This document shows, piece by piece, positions 1 through 8,396 of a stretch of 64,000 nucleotides of DNA (positions within the stretch are counted from its first letter, which is position 1; the number at the start of each line of letters is the position of its first letter). The stretch is from Maribacter spongiicola (lineage in GTDB: Bacteria > Bacteroidota > Bacteroidia > Flavobacteriales > Flavobacteriaceae), in contig NZ_SOAY01000010.1 of the NCBI RefSeq assembly GCF_004364165.1, positions 1,143,098-1,207,097 of the forward strand, given 5' to 3'. Made by a program: the position numbers and the translations under genes. The notes under the pieces were generated by a model, which worked only from the letters and a program-made list of their open reading frames with translations, had not been told where the DNA came from and searched no databases.

Positions 1-30
1 CCGATTAAAAGATTTGGTTCTGGTTTTTAA
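1..30 (+). CDS. Possible C-terminal tail of an upstream gene (partial)
   Basis: The first ten codons in frame 1 read PIKRFGSGF followed by TAA. This could be the end of a plus-strand gene that starts outside the window. Nothing else supports it, so it is a guess from an open frame and plausible residue composition. Confidence 0.25.
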   Translation, partial: PIKRFGSGF

Positions 31-93
31 AGTAGAACTTTTTAGTTGCGAAGTCTATTTAATTTTATCAAAAATCTAATAATTATAGCAAAA

Positions 94-294
94 ATGAAAA
101 TTGAAAAAAGTGGAAAGGGCGTAAAATTAGGAATAGGGATTATACTAGGCGCTATAGTTGGCTATTTGACCTCAAATATTCAATTGTGGTTTGTTTTAGG
201 GATTGCTTTAGGTTCAGCATTAGAATATGGTGCCAAAAAATTCATAAAAAATAAAAATCACTCATTACACATTCCACTTTTTTTTAAGCATTAG
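94..294 (+). CDS. Small membrane protein of unknown function
   Basis: A 66-residue protein starting at the ATG at 94. The frame is also open from a TTG at 46, but the ATG has an A-rich upstream context typical of Flavobacteria. A lysine-rich N-terminus (KIEKSGKGVK) is followed by two closely spaced glycine-rich hydrophobic segments (about residues 10-26 and 29-43), then a basic tail. This predicts a two-helix hairpin in the inner membrane with both ends cytoplasmic. It lies just upstream of a secreted barrel protein, on the same strand. No family is recognised. Confidence 0.5.
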   Translation: MKIEKSGKGVKLGIGIILGAIVGYLTSNIQLWFVLGIALGSALEYGAKKFIKNKNHSLHIPLFFKH

Positions 295-342
295 CTATTA
301 ATGCTTGTAACATCAGAAACAAAAATCAAAAAACGAACAATC

Positions 343-960
343 ATGAAATCAATTAAAATGAAAACAATCAAAAAACAAATCGGATTAAAAGTGGCTTGTG
401 TAGCCTTTGCATTAGTATCAAGTATAACATATGCACAAAACGCAGATTCTAAAAAAACAACACAGCGAGATGGCTTTATTATTGAATTTTCAGTAGGTGG
501 AGGTCTAATCAGTTTAGAAGATAGTGAAGGTATTCAAACGTTCGACACATCTCAAGGAACGTTTGTTTTTCCAGATCTAAAGTTGGGCTATATGTTGAAT
601 GAAAATCTTGCTGTTACTGCCGCTATGCCAGGAAACATATACGAATTTCAAGATAATGACAGGAACTTTGGAGGCTTTATTCCATCGCTACAATATTGGG
701 TAAAAGACAACTGGTGGATTCATGGCGGAATTGGTTTAGCAATAGATTCGCCGGCACTATATGATATTAAAGACAATGTAAATGACGATTGGAATTTTGG
801 TTGCGCTGTAATGGCAAGTACAGGTTACGAAATTTACAAAAAGAAAAACTTCGCACTTAATGTGCAATCTAAAGTAGTGCTTGGTCGTGCAAATTTAGAT
901 GGTGATTCGCATAGGGACGCAGTAATTTTTAATGTAGGATTAGGGTTTAGTTGGTTATAA
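343..960 (+). CDS. Outer membrane beta-barrel-like protein, hypothetical
   Basis: A secreted protein of 205 residues. ATGs exist at 301, 343 and 358. The 343 start (or 358) places a basic N-terminus directly before the hydrophobic segment VACVAFALVSSITYAQ, a typical signal peptide cleaved after YAQ, whereas 301 would add a charged extension. The mature part has alternating hydrophobic strands, glycine and aromatic residues, and ends in GLGFSWL, the pattern of small outer membrane barrels of the OmpW/OmpA-barrel kind. Substrate and role are unknown. The start choice is uncertain by five to fourteen codons. Confidence 0.6.
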   Translation: MKSIKMKTIKKQIGLKVACVAFALVSSITYAQNADSKKTTQRDGFIIEFSVGGGLISLEDSEGIQTFDTSQGTFVFPDLKLGYMLNENLAVTAAMPGNIYEFQDNDRNFGGFIPSLQYWVKDNWWIHGGIGLAIDSPALYDIKDNVNDDWNFGCAVMASTGYEIYKKKNFALNVQSKVVLGRANLDGDSHRDAVIFNVGLGFSWL

Positions 961-1011
961 AAATTTATCAATGGCATATATTCTATTGTTACCAAACATA
1001 TAAAGCAAACT

Positions 1012-1830
1012 ATGAAAAATTTGACATTTGTAATTTTATATATTCTTCTTTCAGGAGTACAAACCACATTTGGACAGAATGAAACAGATATTATAGTAGG
1101 AAGTAAGTTCGTTTTTAAATCTATTATTTTAGATGAAGAAAGAACCTGTTTAATAAGTCTTCCTGATTCATACAATAATTCATCTGAAGTTGATAAAAAA
1201 TATCCAGTTATCATATTATTGGATGGATATACTCATTTTAAAACAGCATCTGGAATTGTACATTTTATGGGTTCTAATAGGAATCGAAACAATTTAATGC
1301 CTGAAAGTATTATCATAGCCATAGAGAATGTTGACCGAGAACGAGATTTTACATTTACAAAAATTAAGACCAAACGACCGAATAATATGGGAGGTGGAAG
1401 GATTTTTTTGAATTTCATTGAGAAAGAACTAGTACCTTATATTGATAAAAAGTATAAGACAGAATCGTTTAGAACTCTTGTTGGGCACTCTTTAGGAGGA
1501 CTACTTACACTAAATTCCTATATGGATGAAAATAGCGTATTCAATGCTTACATTTCTATAGACCCAAGTATTTGGTGGAATGAGGAGATGATGAAAAACA
1601 AAGTTGATTCTATTTCCTCAATATCATTAGATAAAAAACTTTATATCGCTACTGCCAATCAAGGAGAGGCTAATTACGAAAGGAATAAACAAAGACACGA
1701 CTCTCTTTATACTTTAATAACAAAGAAATCGGATAAACCTCTAAATATCGAAATAGAATATTTTGAAAAAGAAAACCATCGCTCTGTACCATTAGTAGCT
1801 TTATACGAAGGGTTAAAATATATTAATTAA
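1012..1830 (+). CDS. Secreted alpha/beta hydrolase, putative esterase (Esterase D / COG2819 type)
   Basis: A 272-residue exported hydrolase. The first 21 or so residues form a signal peptide ending TTFGQ. The alpha/beta hydrolase core shows the nucleophile elbow GHSLGG with Ser160, an IDPSIWW segment near residue 183, and a likely catalytic His near 256 in ENHRS. Early conserved PVIILLDG (about 65-72) and the FRTLVGHS block match the enterochelin-esterase-like family, which cleaves esters including siderophore and acyl esters. The true substrate is not evident. It resembles the longer esterase at 10462, which has the same fold and FRTL-GHS-GGL signature. Activity on a short-chain ester is an inference. 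Confidence 0.8.
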   Translation: MKNLTFVILYILLSGVQTTFGQNETDIIVGSKFVFKSIILDEERTCLISLPDSYNNSSEVDKKYPVIILLDGYTHFKTASGIVHFMGSNRNRNNLMPESIIIAIENVDRERDFTFTKIKTKRPNNMGGGRIFLNFIEKELVPYIDKKYKTESFRTLVGHSLGGLLTLNSYMDENSVFNAYISIDPSIWWNEEMMKNKVDSISSISLDKKLYIATANQGEANYERNKQRHDSLYTLITKKSDKPLNIEIEYFEKENHRSVPLVALYEGLKYIN

Positions 1831-1870
1831 GAGGAATGATTTCGAAGCTGGTAATATCAACAAATACGTT

Positions 1871-1995
1871 TGGTAACACCGTAAATAATTTATTGCTGGC
1901 TTTTTGCCTACTTGCGAAAGTCTTTGCGGACTTTCTTGGTCGGTAATTAGTTGCTTAAAACACGCAACAAACCATATACAAACACGTTGTGTGCC
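1871..1995 (+). repeat. Hairpin-rich cassette-boundary-like element 1
   Basis: A gene-free spacer with GAAAGTC at 1916-1922 pairing with GACTTTC at 1929-1935 around a six-base loop, and an outer right end AACACGTTGTGTGCC at 1981-1995 that faces a weaker left partner near 1871-1880 (GGTAACACCGT). Together with the element at 2769 it brackets the single DUF4386 gene. From memory, spacers of this form recur in flavobacterial genomes around orphan genes; that could not be checked here. The function is unproven: it may be an attC-like recombination site, a dispersed palindromic repeat or an RNA structure. Confidence 0.5.
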
Positions 1996-2068
1996 ATTAG
2001 GGCAAAATTGTAACAATTACCCTTTTACAGAGTCAGAATTAGTATAAAATAATAAAAATAAATAATCT

Positions 2069-2755
2069 ATGATTGCAAATACAGAACAGAAAAATTTAAT
2101 TAAGACCGCTAGAATAACTGGCTTATGGTATTTAATGATGGCTATTACAGGAATTCTAGGGTTTATGGTCTTTCATTCTCAAATATTTGTGTCTGGTAAT
2201 CCTGAACAAACGCTAACAAATTTAGTAGAATTAGAATCTACAGCAAGAATTAGGTTGCTATTAGAATTTGGCATAGTAATTTCTCAGGCTCTTACCGCAA
2301 TTTGGTTTTTCAAGTTATTTAAAGATAATTATGAATGGGAAGCTTGGACTCTAGGTATATGGGGAATGGTAAATGCTTTAGCCATTATGATAAGTGCAAT
2401 TTCAATCGCCTCAGCAATAGGTATTGCAAATTCTGAAATAAGTGCTATGGAAGACAAAGTTCTACTAATTCAGGTTTTTCAAAATATAATTTCAAATGCT
2501 TGGGGTATAGGTGGTCTATTCTTTGGGCTTTGGCTATTTCCTATGGGATACATAGTCATCAAATCAAAAAGAATGCCTGTCTGGTTAGGAAGAATTATTG
2601 TTTTAGGTGGTGTTGGCTATCTAATTAGCACCGTTATCCACTACGCAGGAATTGATTTTAACTACAATAATTTTCTAACTCTACCCGCAACCATTGGAGA
2701 ATTTTGGATGATAGGTTATTTACTAATTTTTGGCATAAGACCTATGGACGAATGA
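2069..2755 (+). CDS. DUF4386 domain-containing membrane protein
   Basis: A 228-residue integral membrane protein with about six hydrophobic segments, beginning after a short charged N-terminus (NTEQKNLIKTARITGLWYL). The ARITGLWYL start, the LVELES-ARIRLLLEFGIV block near 50-70 and the WLFPMGYIVIKS-RMP-WLG block near 155-180 are typical of DUF4386, a family of unknown function with many orphan copies in Bacteroidota. It stands alone between two hairpin-rich spacers, as a captured single-gene unit would. Nothing in the sequence indicates a substrate. Confidence 0.8.
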   Translation: MIANTEQKNLIKTARITGLWYLMMAITGILGFMVFHSQIFVSGNPEQTLTNLVELESTARIRLLLEFGIVISQALTAIWFFKLFKDNYEWEAWTLGIWGMVNALAIMISAISIASAIGIANSEISAMEDKVLLIQVFQNIISNAWGIGGLFFGLWLFPMGYIVIKSKRMPVWLGRIIVLGGVGYLISTVIHYAGIDFNYNNFLTLPATIGEFWMIGYLLIFGIRPMDE

Positions 2756-2768
2756 AAGTTAATTAAAC

Positions 2769-2833
2769 CGGCACACAACAAAACTTATACGCAACGCCCT
2801 TCTGGACACTACGCATAGCAAACCGGTGTGTGT
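2769..2833 (+). repeat. Hairpin-rich cassette-boundary-like element 2
   Basis: Begins just after the DUF4386 stop. GGCACACAAC at 2770-2779 can pair through CACACA with TGTGTG near 2827-2832, and the inside contains the short ordered blocks ACGCAACGCC and ACGCATAGC. The layout (outer complementary ends, inner short arms, a gene directly upstream) is like an integron attC site. The ends do not match the canonical RYYYAAC/GTTRRRY core exactly, so the class is uncertain. Confidence 0.45.
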
Positions 2834-2874
2834 AATGTGAAAAATTGAACTTACTTCATAAAATTAAACAAAAA

Positions 2875-3936
2875 ATGATTAATAAAAGTTTTGAAAAAGC
2901 AAAAGAGCAAAGTAAATTATTAGAAAATGATTTGTATAAGAATCCTCAAAAGTACCGCGTATTAACGGGAGATAGACCTACAGGTAATTTGCATCTTGGA
3001 CACTATTTTGGCTCTATTATAAACCGATTAAAATTACAAAGCTTGGGAATTGAGACTAATATTTTAATTGCTGATTATCAAGTGTTGACAGATAGAAATG
3101 TTTTTAATGAAATTTCAAAATTCACCTATGAACTAACTTTGGACTATTTAGCCTGTGGATTAGACCCTGAAAATTATAAAACTCATATTTTTCCACATAG
3201 TCATATTCCTGAATTAAATCAACTAACTATTCCATTTCTGACATTAGTTTCCAGTTCAGAATTAAACAAAAATCCAACTGTTAAAGAAGAAATTACTGCT
3301 TCAGGACTGAGTAATATTAATGCAGGAATGTATATCTATCCAGTTCATCAAGCTGCTGACATTTTGTTTTGTAAAAGTAATGTGGTTCCTGTTGGAAAAG
3401 ATCAATTACCTCATATAGAATTAACTCGGAAAATTGCAAAGCGCTTTAATACCAAATTCAATAAAAATATTTTTACAGAACCAGTTGCATTTTTTACTGA
3501 TACCCCTACTATTCTTGGGTTAGACGGTATTCAAAAAATGAGTAAAAGTCGCAACAATTCAATTATGATAAAGTCAACAGCTGACGAAACAGCAAAACTA
3601 ATAAAATCTGCCAAAACTGATTCAAGTCGTTACATATCTTACGACCCCGAAAACAGACCAGAGGTTTCCAACTTACTTAAGTTAGCTTCCTTATGTTCAG
3701 ATAAAAGTCCAACAGATATTGCTGATAAAATTGGCGACCAAGGTTCAGGAAAACTTAAACAGCTAACGGAAGAAGCCATAAACACATATTTTGAGCCTAT
3801 TAGAAAAAAAAGAATAGAGCTTGAAAAAAATAAAGATTATGTCAGGGATATTTTGCTTAAAGGTATAAGTAAAGCGAGAGAAACAGCTATTGGAACGTTG
3901 AGTGAAGTCACTGAGGCAATGAATATGAAAATATAA
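2875..3936 (+). CDS. trpS: Tryptophanyl-tRNA synthetase, auxiliary type
   Basis: Charges tRNA-Trp with tryptophan using ATP, in the cytosol. The 353-residue protein has a class I synthetase fold: the HIGH motif appears as HLGH (residues 40-43, in TGDRPTGNLHLGHY) and the KMSKS loop as KMSKS (221-225). The start is the ATG at 2875, preceded by AAACAAAAA; an in-frame TTG at 2845 is less likely. An extra segment of about 27 residues precedes the catalytic core. The TGDRPTG signature resembles auxiliary TrpRS forms of Firmicutes rather than the TGIQ/S form usual in housekeeping enzymes, so this is probably a second copy. It directly follows a cassette-like spacer. Gain by transfer and a role in resistance to tryptophan analogues are inferences. 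Confidence 0.85.
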   Translation: MINKSFEKAKEQSKLLENDLYKNPQKYRVLTGDRPTGNLHLGHYFGSIINRLKLQSLGIETNILIADYQVLTDRNVFNEISKFTYELTLDYLACGLDPENYKTHIFPHSHIPELNQLTIPFLTLVSSSELNKNPTVKEEITASGLSNINAGMYIYPVHQAADILFCKSNVVPVGKDQLPHIELTRKIAKRFNTKFNKNIFTEPVAFFTDTPTILGLDGIQKMSKSRNNSIMIKSTADETAKLIKSAKTDSSRYISYDPENRPEVSNLLKLASLCSDKSPTDIADKIGDQGSGKLKQLTEEAINTYFEPIRKKRIELEKNKDYVRDILLKGISKARETAIGTLSEVTEAMNMKI

Positions 3937-4162
3937 TAGCACTACATCCAGTAAAGAACTGAAATCGGACTTGATTCAATCTTTTTATTTTGAAAGAATA
4001 GATTTGATTTTGAATGGAATCTCGAAGAACAAATAAAGCGAACGGAAGCATTTCAAAAAAACAAAATAACTAAAACCATTATTTAATTCTACTTTTTCAA
4101 GAAGGTAAACTTCATACAAATATCAATCAATCAATAATCATCATTAATCAAAAAACATCATC

Positions 4163-4732
4163 ATGAAAAAAACTTTAATTACCTTGACTTTGTGCGGACT
4201 AACATTAATCGCCAAAGCTCAAAACACAAGTGTAGAAAAATCAACGTTCGGATTACAAACTGGAGTTCTAGGAATCTGGGCATATAATGAAGCAAAACTA
4301 TCAAATACCCTAGCACTGAGAACAGAGATTGGTTTTGATTTTGGTATTTGGGAATCTACGTATTATGATGATTATGATTCTCCATTTCTACTAACACCTG
4401 TAATAGTTGTGGAGCCAAGATTTTATTATAACCTCGAAAAACGTTCAAAAAACTCAAAAAGAATTGATGGGAATAGTGGCAACTTTATTGCTTTAAAAAT
4501 GGGTTATCATCCAGATTGGTTTGTCTTATTCAATACTGACGATGCTCCTATTGTAAGTGATTTTTCTATTATACCCACCTGGGGAATTAGAAGAAACATA
4601 GGCAAACACTTTAATTATGAAGCAGGTCTTGGTGCAGGATTTAGTTACACATTTGCTAAACGTGCTGGTTATTTGAACAACAAAAGTGAAATGGAATTAA
4701 ATATGCACTTGCGTATAGGATATAGGTTTTAG
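4163..4732 (+). CDS. Secreted beta-barrel-like hypothetical protein
   Basis: A 189-residue exported protein. Signal peptide MKKTLITLTLCGLTLIAKAQ, then alternating beta-strand pattern with paired aromatic and glycine residues (for example RTEIGFDFGIWES and YEAGLGAGFSYTF) and a C-terminus LRIGYRF ending in Phe, as expected for a small outer membrane barrel. It sits 28 bases before the PD40 lipoprotein on the same strand, so the two may be cotranscribed. No specific family is recognised. Confidence 0.6.
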   Translation: MKKTLITLTLCGLTLIAKAQNTSVEKSTFGLQTGVLGIWAYNEAKLSNTLALRTEIGFDFGIWESTYYDDYDSPFLLTPVIVVEPRFYYNLEKRSKNSKRIDGNSGNFIALKMGYHPDWFVLFNTDDAPIVSDFSIIPTWGIRRNIGKHFNYEAGLGAGFSYTFAKRAGYLNNKSEMELNMHLRIGYRF

Positions 4733-4760
4733 CAAAAACAATAATAATTTGAATATCAAA

Positions 4761-5666
4761 ATGGAAAAGACCTTCATAACACTACTTATCGCTGGAATAC
4801 TTTCTTTGCAATCTTGTGATGCAAAAAAACAAAAAACTAAAGATAATAATATACCAACCATTAAAAACCCATATCTGGGACAAAAACCACCAGGATTAAA
4901 GCCTATACCATTTGCCCCAGGTCTGGTATCTACAGATTTGTATGAAGTCAATAGTGCATTCACCCCAGATATGAAAGCGTTTTATTTTATTAGAAGAGGC
5001 GAAGAACATAAAAAATCAGCTTTTTACGAATACAAATACAACGAAACAAATGGGAAATGGGAAAAATCTGAAATAGCATCTCCATGGATAGGACGACCTG
5101 TAATATCTCCAGACGGTAAAACCATGCATTTAGGTGACCGTTATCTAGAAAAAACGGAATCTGGATGGTCAGAATTACAAAAACTAAAACCTCCTACTGT
5201 AAGTAATGATTCTATGTATATTATGCGCCTTTCATCGTCTTCAAATGGTACGTATTATTTTGACACTTATAAAGAAAACGATTCAACATTTCCAATTCGT
5301 TATTCGCGTTTAATTAATGGTAAATATGAAGAGCCAAAAGCCTTACCCAAAGCAATAAATACAGGAACCTTTTTGAGCCATCCTTTTATAGCACCAGATG
5401 AATCGTATTTATTATTTGATGCTAAAAGGGACGATGGTTTTGGAGAATCTGATATTTATATCAGTTTTAAACATAAAGATGGTACTTGGGGTAATGCAAT
5501 TAATTTAGGCGACAAAATAAACACTAACGCTTGGGAAGCTTCTGCTAGTATAACACCAGACGGTAAATACCTTTTCTTTAGCAGAAATGTAGGGTCAGAA
5601 GATTTTGAAAATGTAGATATTTTTTGGGTAGACGCAAAAATCATCTTTGCTCTTAAAAAGGAATAA
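4761..5666 (+). CDS. Lipoprotein with PD40 (WD40-like) beta-propeller repeats
   Basis: A 301-residue lipoprotein: the signal peptide ends LQSC with Cys19 as the lipidation site. At least four PD40-type blades are visible through the SPDGK or TPDGKYLFF signature (about residues 67, 114, 212 and 274), including FGESDIYISFKHKDGTWGNA, a pattern also found in TolB-like and OmpA-linked proteins of Bacteroidota. It probably makes a periplasmic or surface propeller for protein or glycan contact. The start at 4761 is preferred over a TTG at 4749 because it puts the charged MEK just before the hydrophobic stretch. Confidence 0.7.
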   Translation: MEKTFITLLIAGILSLQSCDAKKQKTKDNNIPTIKNPYLGQKPPGLKPIPFAPGLVSTDLYEVNSAFTPDMKAFYFIRRGEEHKKSAFYEYKYNETNGKWEKSEIASPWIGRPVISPDGKTMHLGDRYLEKTESGWSELQKLKPPTVSNDSMYIMRLSSSSNGTYYFDTYKENDSTFPIRYSRLINGKYEEPKALPKAINTGTFLSHPFIAPDESYLLFDAKRDDGFGESDIYISFKHKDGTWGNAINLGDKINTNAWEASASITPDGKYLFFSRNVGSEDFENVDIFWVDAKIIFALKKE

Positions 5667-5751
5667 TGAAAAGTAAAGGTTTGTTCCAATTTCAAAATAC
5701 GAACTTTTGTACCCCACATTTTAACCAACTTTGCTGTTAACAAAAACAATT

Positions 5752-5924
5752 ATGAAAGCAATAGAATGTCTAAAATATGGGGGGTAGAAAACCTGGTGCT
5801 AAGTAATGTAAAAAAACCAATACCAAAAGATAGTGAAGTACTTATAAAAACCTGTGCTACTTCAGTAACTACAAGTGATGTTCTTATTCGGAGAATGAAT
5901 GAAATCTCAATTTATAAATCATAA
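5752..5924 (+). pseudogene. Remnant of a zinc-type alcohol dehydrogenase / quinone reductase N-terminus
   Basis: From the ATG at 5752 the frame reads MKAIECLKYGG and stops at 5785. Shifting by one base at the run of five Gs (5779-5783) restores VENLVLSNVKKPIPKDSEVL followed by IKTCATSVTTSDVLIRRMNE up to about 5903, which is the start of an MDR-family dehydrogenase (typical KAI-C-KYG-PEVL-L-V-KP-PKDNEVLIK-ATSVT-GD). The remaining domains are missing. The gene is therefore both frameshifted and truncated. Confidence 0.7.
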
Positions 5925-6009
5925 TAAAAAAACGAACAGCAAATGTTTTTTAAACGAGCAGCTACTAATTATTTTTAACTGATACCATCAGTTGTTTAAA
6001 TTTATACAA

Positions 6010-7443
6010 ATGAAAATAATAAAACGAATTTTAAAAATTGTCTTCGCTCTCATCGGCTTGCTTGTGCTCATAGGAATCATTACACTTTGGATTGATTCAT
6101 CAGGAACAAATTATCTCGATATTAATAAGAATGAATCAATATCTAATAATTCTTATCTCATAAAGAATGTCAATGTTATCCCAATGAACCAAGACACTGT
6201 TTTAGTTAATAAAATGGTGTATATAAAAGAGGGGATTATTAATAAGATTGCTGATACTATTGAGGTCAATGGAATTCAAATTTTTGACGGAGAAGATAAG
6301 TATCTAACACCAGGACTTATCGATATGCACGTACATGTGTGGGATAGATATGAACTCGGACTTTACCTATCCAATGGTGTAACGGCAGTTAGAAATCTTT
6401 GGGGTATGCCAATGCATTTAAGAATTAAAGAAGATGTAATGGAAGAAAATATTTTTTCACCATCGTTTTTTACGACAGGACCAAAATTAACAGGCTCAGA
6501 ATTCATTGGTGATGACAATTTAAATCTAAGTAATCCGAGTGAAGCTAAAGACAAGGTGATTTCATATAAAGACAGAGGTTACGATTTCATCAAAACATAT
6601 TATGGATTGGATAAAGAGATTTTTGATGCTGTGATTGAACAAGCTAAGATTTCTGAAATTGACATTGTTGCTCACCCTTCTCAAAAAGTATCTTTTTCAT
6701 ATCATTTGAATTTTCAAATCAAAACTATTGAACATGCTGAAGAAATTGTACAGCAACCCTTACAGTTTGATTTAGATACTATTAAACTGCAACCCATAAT
6801 AGATTCAATTTCGCAATCCAAACACACAAATTATAGTCCTACAATTACGGTATTTAATAATATTTATCAAATGATGATGGATGATTACATTTTAGAATCA
6901 GAATCATTAAAATACATGAATCCACTCATTAAAAAAACGGATAGCAAAGAACAGTTTGAACGTTGGTTTAATGCAAAAAAAGAAGATCCTACGACCGTTG
7001 ATAGGATAAAAAAACAGCACGATTTTCATATGACCATCGTTAAAAAGCTACATGAAGCGGGTGTTACTATAATTTGTGGAACTGATGGCGGTATTGGAGT
7101 TACCCTTCCCGGTTTTTCAATCCATCAAGAACTGAATTTTTACAAAGAAGCTGGACTTTCTAATTACGAAGTTTTGAAAACGGCTACTGTAAATGCTTCC
7201 CAAACACATTCAATGATGAATCAACTTGGAACTATTGAAGAAGGCAAGATTGCCAACTTATTATTAGTGGATGAAAATCCTCTTGTTGAGTTATCGACAC
7301 TTCGTAATCCAACCTATGTTTTTGTGAAGGGAAGAAAATTAAATAGAGAGACTTTGGATTCTTTTAATGAAAAGGCAAAAAACCGAAAGAATTTAATAGC
7401 TACGGCTCTTAGGTATTTGGAAAACTTAATTATTGAAAAATAA
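6010..7443 (+). CDS. Membrane-anchored amidohydrolase family protein
   Basis: A 477-residue metal-dependent hydrolase of the amidohydrolase superfamily (imidazolonepropionase-like branch). An N-terminal hydrophobic segment (about residues 9-25) suggests anchoring with the enzyme outside the cytoplasm. Metal ligands are visible as the HxH motif in GLIDMHVHVWD, later His residues in VAHPSQK and in IEHAEE, and the final Asp in CGTDGG. A C-terminal block (GTIEEGKIANLLLVDENPL) matches the family closing domain. The start at ATG 6010 is preferred over a TTG at 5992. It stands alone on the plus strand; the substrate (a cyclic amide, dipeptide or ester) cannot be told from sequence. Confidence 0.8.
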   Translation: MKIIKRILKIVFALIGLLVLIGIITLWIDSSGTNYLDINKNESISNNSYLIKNVNVIPMNQDTVLVNKMVYIKEGIINKIADTIEVNGIQIFDGEDKYLTPGLIDMHVHVWDRYELGLYLSNGVTAVRNLWGMPMHLRIKEDVMEENIFSPSFFTTGPKLTGSEFIGDDNLNLSNPSEAKDKVISYKDRGYDFIKTYYGLDKEIFDAVIEQAKISEIDIVAHPSQKVSFSYHLNFQIKTIEHAEEIVQQPLQFDLDTIKLQPIIDSISQSKHTNYSPTITVFNNIYQMMMDDYILESESLKYMNPLIKKTDSKEQFERWFNAKKEDPTTVDRIKKQHDFHMTIVKKLHEAGVTIICGTDGGIGVTLPGFSIHQELNFYKEAGLSNYEVLKTATVNASQTHSMMNQLGTIEEGKIANLLLVDENPLVELSTLRNPTYVFVKGRKLNRETLDSFNEKAKNRKNLIATALRYLENLIIEK

Positions 7444-7534
7444 AATATAGGCTATAAAGTATTAAAATCAGAAATAGTCATATATCATTTAATCAAAAAA
7501 ACTATTACAATCATCAATCAAATAAAGAATAAAT

Positions 7535-8395
7535 ATGTTTTTCAAAACTAAAGAAGGTAAAGAAAAAATCATAACCCTTTACAATCAAAAGTTAGATGAG
7601 CTGAATATTGAATATTCAGAAAAAGCTGTAGAAACAAAGTTTGGAGTCACTCATGTTATTACTACTGGCAATACTAAAAATCCTCCTTTAGTACTGATTC
7701 ATGGCACAGGAGGTTGTGCTCCACAAATTTTAGATTCTTTCCCCAATCTAGCTTCAAAATATTGTGTCTATGCCATTGATGTCTTAGCGCAGCCCAATAA
7801 AAGTGCAGAGAATAGGTTGGACATGAAATCTTTAGATTATGGAAAATGGCTTATTGAAGTAATCATAAAACTAAGACTGAAAGACGTGACCCTAGTAGGT
7901 TTTTCTTTTGGTGGTTTCATTAGCTTAAAAGCACTGGAGTTTAACGAGACACCAATTAGACGGGTTTGCTTAATCGCTCCAGTCTATATGGTAAATGGCA
8001 ATCCTCTTGTAGGTTTGTTTAAAATGTTCCTACCATTAAAAAAGTTTATAAGAACTAACAATCAAAAGCACATTAAAAAGGTAATGAACGTACTTTTTTC
8101 TGAATACGATGATTTTGCATTTGAGTTTATGTCTACTACGTTTCAACATTGCGATATGGATTTTTCTCCTTTACCAATACTATCTAAAAATGATGCAAAT
8201 AGAATAAAAACACCGATTTCCATTTTTGCCTGTGAAAAGGATATCATGTTTCCCGGAAAAAAAATGATTAAAAGAGCAAAACGAATATTTTCTTCTTTAG
8301 AAGAAGTTGTTTTGATTGAAGATGCTAAACACGTACCAAATTCAAAGGATTTTAAAAAAATAGAAGATTTAATTATGGATAAAATCAGGTACTGA
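7535..8395 (+). CDS. Alpha/beta hydrolase
   Basis: A 286-residue cytosolic alpha/beta hydrolase without signal peptide. The oxyanion region HGTGG is at residues 56-60, the nucleophile elbow GFSFGG has Ser124, an acid is likely in ACEKDIMFPG (about 230-240), and the catalytic His in DAKHVPNS (about 265). The order and spacing fit hydrolases of the MhpC/prolyl aminopeptidase-like kind. The next gene starts one base after its stop, so the two form an operon of unlike alpha/beta hydrolases. Substrate unknown. Confidence 0.75.
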   Translation: MFFKTKEGKEKIITLYNQKLDELNIEYSEKAVETKFGVTHVITTGNTKNPPLVLIHGTGGCAPQILDSFPNLASKYCVYAIDVLAQPNKSAENRLDMKSLDYGKWLIEVIIKLRLKDVTLVGFSFGGFISLKALEFNETPIRRVCLIAPVYMVNGNPLVGLFKMFLPLKKFIRTNNQKHIKKVMNVLFSEYDDFAFEFMSTTFQHCDMDFSPLPILSKNDANRIKTPISIFACEKDIMFPGKKMIKRAKRIFSSLEEVVLIEDAKHVPNSKDFKKIEDLIMDKIRY

Positions 8396-8396
8396 A

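Noticed and set aside
1871-2833. Calling the hairpin spacers canonical attC sites
   Set aside because: The ends do not fit RYYYAAC/GTTRRRY and no integron integrase is present, so they are reported only as cassette-like elements.
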